Positions 58,655-64,000 of a stretch of DNA of 64,000 nucleotides are shown here, one piece after another. Below the pieces are notes generated by a model, which had not been told where the DNA came from, ran no database searches, and worked only from the letters and a program-made list of their open reading frames with translations. Each line of letters starts with the position of its first letter. Positions within the stretch are counted from its first letter, which is position 1. Origin of the DNA: JAFASC01 sp034669505 (GTDB lineage: Bacteria > Pseudomonadota > Alphaproteobacteria > Rhizobiales > Beijerinckiaceae). The position numbers and the translations under genes are program-made. The DNA is taken from contig JAXDNJ010000041.1 in assembly GCA_034669505.1 (NCBI GenBank), positions 1-64,000 of the forward strand. The letters run 5' to 3'.

Positions 58655-59953
58655 GTGAAAAACCGTTTTTGGGCTGACAAACAGGGGAGCGTCGGCCTGC
58701 TGTTCGGCGTCGCCTTCCCTGTTTTGGTCGGCGCTGCCGCGGTCGGCAACGAGTACACCCACATCGCCAACCGGCGCTCCAACCTGCAGCAGGCGGCTGA
58801 CAGCGCGGCACTCGCCGCCGCCCAGCAGCTGAAGCTCGCCAACACGTCGGACGCTGTGGTTTCCAGCATCGCGCAGTCGACTGCGCAGGCGAATATGGGC
58901 GCGGTTCAGGATCAACTGTCGGTCGACACGCAAATCCTGCAGAAGCGCACGCAGGTTAAAGTGACGCTCTCGGACACGATGCAACTTTCCTGGGGAAAGA
59001 TCATCGGCATGAGCAGCGTCGTCGTCAAAGCGACCGCCACTGCTCAACTCTTCGGTCCGGCGGGCAAACTATGCATGCTGGCGCTCGACACGAAGCAGGG
59101 CGGCACGTTGCATCTCGAAAAGAACTCGCAAGTTACGGCCAACGATTGCGTCGTCTACGCGAATTCCAAGGATAAGCAGGGGCTTCAGGCCGACGATAGC
59201 GCCGCGATCACAGCCTCGATGATCTGCACGGCCGGGGGGTATTCGGGAGGCAAGGCGCGGTTAAATCCCATACCCACGACCGACTGTCCCTCGATGACCG
59301 ATCCTTTGGCTTCGCGCCCGCGGCCCACGGTCGGCTCCTGTACCTCGACGCTGATGGTCGTAACCGGCGTGCAAACGCTTTACCCCGGCGTCTATTGCGG
59401 AGGATTGACGATCAAGGGAAGCGCCCAAGCAACTCTCGCGCCCGGCAACTACATTATGAACAACGGTCCACTGATCGTCCAGGACAACGCTTCGCTTATA
59501 GGGCAGTCCGCAGGAATCTATTTCACCGGCGATCAGGGCGGCCTGCGTTTCGATCCGAATACGACCATTTCACTGACGGCACCGAAGGACGGTGTGCTCG
59601 CCGGCTTCATCTTCTTTGAAGACCGCAACGTCTCCCAGCCTGTTCCGCCGCCGCCCGGTCCCCTTGGACTGCTGCCCCCGCCGCCGCCCGGCTCTCCGCC
59701 GATGCGCCAGTATCAGATCAGCAGCAACAACGCGCAGCAGTTCCTGGGCACGTTTTATCTCCCCGCGGGACGCCTGATCATCGACGCGAAACGTCCCGTT
59801 GCGGCGCAATCCGCTTACACCGTCGTCGTTACGCGCCAGATCGATATCAAGGACGGGCCCAACCTCGTTTTGAACAGCGACTATGCGAGCACCGATGTCC
59901 CGGTGCCCGAAGGCGTCGGCAATGCAACTCAGAAAGCGCGTCTGGCGCAGTAG
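58655..59953 (+). CDS. TadG-like pilus/secreted-fibre protein
   Basis: A 432-residue protein with GTG start 58655. The N-terminus (KNRFWADKQGSVGLLFGVAFPVLVGAAAVGNEYTHIANRRSNLQQAADSAALAAAQQL) is the TadE/TadG membrane helix and DxAALAAA motif of Flp pilus assembly. The rest is a beta-rich extracytoplasmic region (CMLALDTKQGGTLHLEKNSQVTANDCVVYANS, LYPGVYCGGLTIKGSAQATLAPGNYIMNNGPLIV), with a proline-rich stretch (PVPPPPGPLGLLPPPPPGS) near residue 335. No other tad genes are beside it. It is followed by the PilZ-receiver gene. Confidence 0.82.
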   Translation: MKNRFWADKQGSVGLLFGVAFPVLVGAAAVGNEYTHIANRRSNLQQAADSAALAAAQQLKLANTSDAVVSSIAQSTAQANMGAVQDQLSVDTQILQKRTQVKVTLSDTMQLSWGKIIGMSSVVVKATATAQLFGPAGKLCMLALDTKQGGTLHLEKNSQVTANDCVVYANSKDKQGLQADDSAAITASMICTAGGYSGGKARLNPIPTTDCPSMTDPLASRPRPTVGSCTSTLMVVTGVQTLYPGVYCGGLTIKGSAQATLAPGNYIMNNGPLIVQDNASLIGQSAGIYFTGDQGGLRFDPNTTISLTAPKDGVLAGFIFFEDRNVSQPVPPPPGPLGLLPPPPPGSPPMRQYQISSNNAQQFLGTFYLPAGRLIIDAKRPVAAQSAYTVVVTRQIDIKDGPNLVLNSDYASTDVPVPEGVGNATQKARLAQ

Positions 59954-59962
59954 GAACATGCA

Positions 59963-60832
59963 ATGACGGAATCTCGAATTGGGGTGCGAGAGGGATGCCT
60001 CGTCCACGGCCAGATATCCGCGCCGGAACTGAACGATGCGGTCGACTGCACGATCTGGGACATCAGTCACGAGGGAGCGCGGTTGATCCTGCCGGATGGC
60101 GCGACCATCCCGGACAAGGTCAGGATCAGCACGCCCTTCTCGATTGCGCCGCGGCGAGCCGAGGTGTGCTGGCGCGCAGGCAACGAAGCCGGCATCCGGC
60201 TGCTCGGCGAGAGCAAGCAGGCGACCGGCGGCGACGCCGAACAGAGCAATGCAAACCTTGTCGAGCAGTTGCGCGAGATGCGCCGTCGCCTTGAGGAGGC
60301 GGAAGCGCGCGCATCACAATCTATGAACGACACGGGCCGTGTTGCCATGGGCCTGCGCGAGCTTGGAAGCGCCGCCAAGAAAGACCGCAGCTTCACCTAT
60401 GTGCTCGATGACGACGCCCGCATTCTGGTGACCGACGACGACCCGATCCTGCGCGAATTCGCGCGTGTTCACCTGACCACGCCGACCGCTGCGGTTGAAG
60501 TGGCCGAAAGCGCCGAGGAAGGCCTTGCCTGCCTCGATAAGGGAGAGTTCGACATCGCGCTCGTCGATCTCGAAATGCCGGGAATGGGCGGCCTCGAAAT
60601 GATCCGGCGGGTGCGTGCGCATCCCGTCCATTGCGATTTGCCCATCGTCGTCGTCACCGGCCGTGACGACATGAGCTCGATCGATTTCGCCTATGAAGCG
60701 GGCGCGACGTCGTTCGTGACGAAGCCCGTCAACTGGCGGCTCATGAGCTATCAGCTGCGCTACGTTCTGCGCGCGCAACGCTCCTATCACGCGCGATCGC
60801 TCGGCCCAAGCGAGTTGCCGCTGGCCGGCTAA
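59963..60832 (+). CDS. PilZ-receiver fusion protein
   Basis: A 289-residue protein with three parts. Residues 1-~85 are PilZ: RxxxR (R5-IGV-R9) and D-x-S-x2-G (DISHEGARL), so c-di-GMP binding is likely. Residues ~95-145 are a charged helix, probably a coiled coil. Residues ~152-270 are a CheY-like receiver with DD (TDDDP), phospho-acceptor Asp near 202 in ALVDLEMPGMGG, Thr in VVVTGRD and Lys in FVTKPVNW. It has no output domain beyond PilZ, so phosphorylation and c-di-GMP would be read together. It starts nine bases after the TadG-like gene. Confidence 0.9.
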   Translation: MTESRIGVREGCLVHGQISAPELNDAVDCTIWDISHEGARLILPDGATIPDKVRISTPFSIAPRRAEVCWRAGNEAGIRLLGESKQATGGDAEQSNANLVEQLREMRRRLEEAEARASQSMNDTGRVAMGLRELGSAAKKDRSFTYVLDDDARILVTDDDPILREFARVHLTTPTAAVEVAESAEEGLACLDKGEFDIALVDLEMPGMGGLEMIRRVRAHPVHCDLPIVVVTGRDDMSSIDFAYEAGATSFVTKPVNWRLMSYQLRYVLRAQRSYHARSLGPSELPLAG

Positions 60833-60865
60833 GAACCACCGTCGACCTAATGGGAACGGGCGGCC

Positions 60866-61633
60866 TTAAGCCGTGCGTATCACCTTCGATGACGATGCAG
60901 CCAGCATCTGGTCGATTTCTGCCGCCGGCACGGGCTTGGAGAACAGATATCCCTGCAGATAATGGCAACCGGCAATGCGCAGAAATTGCTGCTGCTGGGT
61001 AGTTTCGACACCTTCCGCGGTCACCTTGAGACCGATAGCGCGCGCAAGTGCGATCACGGCGTGCACGATCGCCGCCGATTGCATCATCGTCACATCGTCG
61101 ATGAAAGATTTGTCGATCTTCAGCTTCGTGAACGGCATCCGGCGTAGATAAGACAGGCTCGAATAGCCGATCCCGAAATCGTCCAACGCGAGACTGATGC
61201 CGAAGCTGCGCAAGTGCCGGAGCTGCGCCTCGGCGCTCGCGGGATCCTCGAAAAATGCAGTCTCGACGATTTCGAGCTCCAGGCGAGTTAAGGGAAAGCC
61301 GGTTCCACGCACATTTTCGATAAGCCGCTCGACAAAGCGAGCCTTCTGAAACTGTGTTGGGGAGACGTTGACGCTGAGCATAAGGCTCTGCCAGCGCAAG
61401 GCCTCGCGGCAAGCGCGCTTCAGTACCCAGGTGCCGAGTTCGTCCGAGAGCCCGTGCGCTTCGACCGCGGCCAGGAAATCGGCCGGCCCGAGCGCGCCGC
61501 GGACCGGATGCTGCCAACGCACGAGCGCCTCGACGCCCGCCATGGACTGGCCGTCCGGCAGCATCTGCGGCTGGTAGGCAAGAAAGAGTTCGTCCCGTTC
61601 AAGGGCGGCGACCAGTTGCTCCCGACTGAACAT
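60866..61633 (-). CDS. EAL-domain c-di-GMP phosphodiesterase
   Basis: A 255-residue protein that is almost only an EAL domain. ATG 61633 follows GGGAAGG; a start at 61654 is possible. Catalytic features are complete: EAL in GVEALVRW, the Asn in SVNVSPTQF, ELEIVETAF, the DDFGIGYSSLSYL loop, KIDKSFI, the AEGVET Glu and the Gln of HYLQGYLF. It should hydrolyse c-di-GMP to pGpG. No sensor domain is attached. It is convergent with the PilZ-receiver gene and divergent from the hybrid kinase. Confidence 0.93.
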   Translation of the reverse strand: MFSREQLVAALERDELFLAYQPQMLPDGQSMAGVEALVRWQHPVRGALGPADFLAAVEAHGLSDELGTWVLKRACREALRWQSLMLSVNVSPTQFQKARFVERLIENVRGTGFPLTRLELEIVETAFFEDPASAEAQLRHLRSFGISLALDDFGIGYSSLSYLRRMPFTKLKIDKSFIDDVTMMQSAAIVHAVIALARAIGLKVTAEGVETTQQQQFLRIAGCHYLQGYLFSKPVPAAEIDQMLAASSSKVIRTA

Positions 61634-61772
61634 GCGCCTTCCCTCGATTTGCAAGCGGCCGCGATAGTACAGAATAACAGGCCGGGGTTAAGCAACGCTT
61701 GTGCGTTTCTAAACGCGGGATACCCGGCACCGAATTAATCGCCTGCATACAAGTTGCTGCGATGCTTGGCGG

Positions 61773-64000
61773 ATGCGGCTCCGCGGATCAATCAGCGCCA
61801 AACTGATGAGCCTCGTCCTGATCTCGGTCGGGGTGGCGCTCCTCGTCGGGACGGGGCTCGGGCTCTGGCAGGAACTGCAGCGTTATGCCTTCGAGAAGCG
61901 CGAGGCGTTGCTCGCGCAAGCCGGAATCCTGGCGAGCGCGACCTCGCAGGCCGCGCAAACCCATGACACCGGCGCGGCGCTGCAAACGCTGCGGGCGGTC
62001 GGCCGGATGCCGGGCGTTCTCTTCGCCGATCTCGTCGATGCGGAAGGAGCCCCGATCGCGAGCCTCGGGGAGGCGATACGGCTCTCCGATGAAGTCCACC
62101 TGGACGAAGCGAGCAACGTCGACGTCCCCCTGCTGCTGCAGCTTTTGGCCGGACGTACGGTCGCCGTCTCGGTGCCGGTCGTCAGCGCCGGCGAGCGTGT
62201 CGGCACCCTCAATCTGATCAGCGACACGAGCGATCTCTTCGCGCGCTTCCGCCAATTCGTTTCGACCAATCTGCTCGCTGCGGGATTGACGATCGTCCTC
62301 GGCCTCGCGCTGTCGATCCGTTTGCAGAGATCAATCACGCGACCGCTCGCCGACCTCACGCGCACGATGTCGAACATTGAGGTGACGCACGATTACAACC
62401 GGTCGGTCGCGATGAAGAGCGATGACGAGTTCGGCGTGCTGGCCTCCGCCTTCAACGGCATGATGGGTGAAATCCGCGAGCGCGATACACAGATCGCGCA
62501 GCATATGGAGCATCTGGAGAGCGAAGTCGCCGACCGCACGCGCGATCTTAACAAGGCGAAGCAAGCAGCGGAATCGGCGAATGCCGCCAAATCCGAATTT
62601 CTGGCGGTCATGAGCCACGAAATCCGCACGCCGATGAACGGCATGCTGGTGATGGCGGAACTTCTGGCCGCAGCGGATTTGCCGGAGCGGCAGAGGCGCT
62701 ATGCCGAAGTGATCGCACGCTCCGGGCAGAGCCTGCTCGCGGTGATCAACGACATTCTCGATTTTTCCAAGGTCGAGGCCGGGAAGATCGATCTGGAAAC
62801 AATCGACATCGATGTCGCGGAACTCATCGACACGAGCGTCACGTTGTTCGGCGAAAAGGCGAAGACCAAGAACCTGGATTTCGCCGCGCTGATCGAGCCG
62901 GATGTGCCGCCGCATATAGCGGGCGATCCCGTCCGGATCAGCCAAATCCTCGGCAATCTCGTCAACAACGCACTGAAATTCACGGCTGAGGGATCGGTCT
63001 TGATACGGCTTCAGCGCAACGGCGACATGCTGCGCTTCAGCGTCAGGGATTCCGGCATCGGCATTCCGCCAGAGAAGCAGGGTGAACTCTTCCGCGCCTT
63101 TTCGCAGGCCGACAGTTCGACGACGCGCCGCTTCGGCGGAACGGGTCTTGGACTATCGATCTGCAAGAAGCTCGTCGAGGCCATGCAGGGCACGATCGGC
63201 GTCGACAGCGTCGAGGGCGAAGGCTCGACCTTCTGGTTCGATCTGCCCATTGCCGGCGAGAGCGCCGCGCGGGAGCTTGTCCTCGCCCCTGCCCGCGCGA
63301 ACGACGTCGCGATCGCCGTCTCAGGCGAAGCGACGCGTGCCGTGCTCGCGCAGGAACTGACGCTGCGCGGCTACGGCGTGCGCGTGCAGGACCTTGCCGA
63401 AGTGCCAAGCACGGCGTGTCTCTTCGCCGACATCGCCGATCTCACACGCCTTGGCCATAGGCCTGCGGGTGCCGCGCGTATCATCGCGCTCGCCCCGCTC
63501 GGCGATGCCGCGCACGAGGGGCGAAGCACCGCGCTCGTCGACGGGGTGCTGCGCCGCCCGCTCGTGTACGACGAACTGCGCCCGATGCTGGATCGGCTCG
63601 GCAAAGGCGAGCGCTTGGACGCAGAACGCGTGCAACAATCGGCGCAGCGCGAGACCCTGCCGCAATTTGCCGCCGCCCATATCCTCGTGGCCGACGACAG
63701 CGAGGTAAACCTAGAGGTCGCCTGCGAGGCGCTGAAGCGTCTTGGCATTCATCGCGTCGAGATCGTCGGCGACGGACTGGCGGCGTTCAACGCGGCTGTC
63801 GCGAAAAAATTCGATCTCATCCTGATGGACGGCAGCATGCCGGAACTCGACGGGTTCGAATCGGCACGCCGCATCCGAGCGCACGAGCAGGAAAACGACG
63901 CCACACCAACCCCGATTATCGCGCTGACCGCACATGTCGCCGGAGCCGGAGCCGACGCATGGCGTGACGTCGGAATGGACGGCGTCCTGCACAAGCCGTT
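61773..64000 (+). CDS. Hybrid sensor histidine kinase, 3' end beyond the window
   Basis: 742 codons are seen. An N-terminal span (SAKLMSLVLISVGVALLVGTGLGLW) and a periplasmic sensor region to ~residue 160 are followed by a second span (LLAAGLTIVLGLALSIRL), HAMP (SITRPLADLTRTMSNIEV), a coiled coil, HisKA with His 282 in FLAVMSHEIRTPMNGM, an HATPase domain (LGNLVNNALKFTAEGS, DSGIGIPPEK, GGTGLGLSICKKL), a degenerate receiver-like stretch and a receiver with Asp 686 in DLILMDGSMPELDGF. This is a BarA-like layout. An Hpt domain may follow past the window. Confidence 0.9.
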   Translation, partial: MRLRGSISAKLMSLVLISVGVALLVGTGLGLWQELQRYAFEKREALLAQAGILASATSQAAQTHDTGAALQTLRAVGRMPGVLFADLVDAEGAPIASLGEAIRLSDEVHLDEASNVDVPLLLQLLAGRTVAVSVPVVSAGERVGTLNLISDTSDLFARFRQFVSTNLLAAGLTIVLGLALSIRLQRSITRPLADLTRTMSNIEVTHDYNRSVAMKSDDEFGVLASAFNGMMGEIRERDTQIAQHMEHLESEVADRTRDLNKAKQAAESANAAKSEFLAVMSHEIRTPMNGMLVMAELLAAADLPERQRRYAEVIARSGQSLLAVINDILDFSKVEAGKIDLETIDIDVAELIDTSVTLFGEKAKTKNLDFAALIEPDVPPHIAGDPVRISQILGNLVNNALKFTAEGSVLIRLQRNGDMLRFSVRDSGIGIPPEKQGELFRAFSQADSSTTRRFGGTGLGLSICKKLVEAMQGTIGVDSVEGEGSTFWFDLPIAGESAARELVLAPARANDVAIAVSGEATRAVLAQELTLRGYGVRVQDLAEVPSTACLFADIADLTRLGHRPAGAARIIALAPLGDAAHEGRSTALVDGVLRRPLVYDELRPMLDRLGKGERLDAERVQQSAQRETLPQFAAAHILVADDSEVNLEVACEALKRLGIHRVEIVGDGLAAFNAAVAKKFDLILMDGSMPELDGFESARRIRAHEQENDATPTPIIALTAHVAGAGADAWRDVGMDGVLHKP

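Noticed and set aside
1..64000. CRISPR arrays, rRNA genes, replication origin
   Set aside because: No regular repeat-spacer pattern, no rRNA-like sequence and no DnaA-box cluster were seen.

Overview
The window looks like a chromosomal segment of a GC-rich alphaproteobacterium of the order Hyphomicrobiales, close to the Bradyrhizobiaceae/Xanthobacteraceae. The signs are the order rpsF-rpsR-DUF2232-rplI, the run dnaB-alr-(binding protein)-radA-cvpA-purF, a eukaryotic-type glutamine synthetase II with a DUF2735 gene beside it, a matAB malonate operon, and DUF1236/DUF2783/DUF6894 family proteins. The genus cannot be named from the sequence alone.

Layout: 1-3.6 kb holds a truncated DUF1236 protein, a CxxCxxCC cluster protein, a GAF/HWE-type histidine kinase, a VOC-fold protein and a secreted Kazal-type protein. 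3.9-6.4 kb is the S6/S18/DUF2232/L9 operon. 6.5-9.2 kb has two divergent MFS transporters, one OxlT-like. 9.3-18.3 kb is housekeeping: dnaB, alr, an ABC solute-binding protein, radA, cvpA, purF and, convergent, mgtE. 18.6-24.6 kb holds coupled metabolic genes (SDR, RidA-like, GDPD, FemAB-like, murI, CurA-like reductase, DUF202). 24.6-25.9 kb is an overlapping accessory pair (unknown protein and DUF488). 26.1-31.0 kb has rpsD, an ASCH protein, an EctD-like dioxygenase, a SAF-domain dehydrogenase and comM.

31,054-34,629 is the most unusual part: a 3.58-kb transposable element with 14-bp terminal inverted repeats, a perfect 9-bp direct repeat (GGGCGGCGG) at both outer edges, repeated ATTAGGACA motifs inside both ends, and an IS1-type transposase. 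It carries a small winged-helix-like protein, an adenine-type DNA methyltransferase, a tRNA-like gene with CCA but a broken anticodon stem, and two further small proteins. It sits just upstream of comM.

34.7-64 kb returns to host genes: a BON protein; a MarR-controlled homogentisate operon (FAD hydroxylase, DUF2783, maiA, hmgA, fahA) with a clear palindromic operator; a type I secretion ABC/HlyD pair beside a probably frameshifted gene; an isolated NepR-like small protein; matA-matB facing modBC and a TRAP transporter that probably imports malonate; glnII with a sigma-54 promoter; sixA with a coupled exported protein; a TadG-like protein; and a signalling cluster (PilZ-receiver fusion, EAL phosphodiesterase, hybrid kinase cut by the window end).
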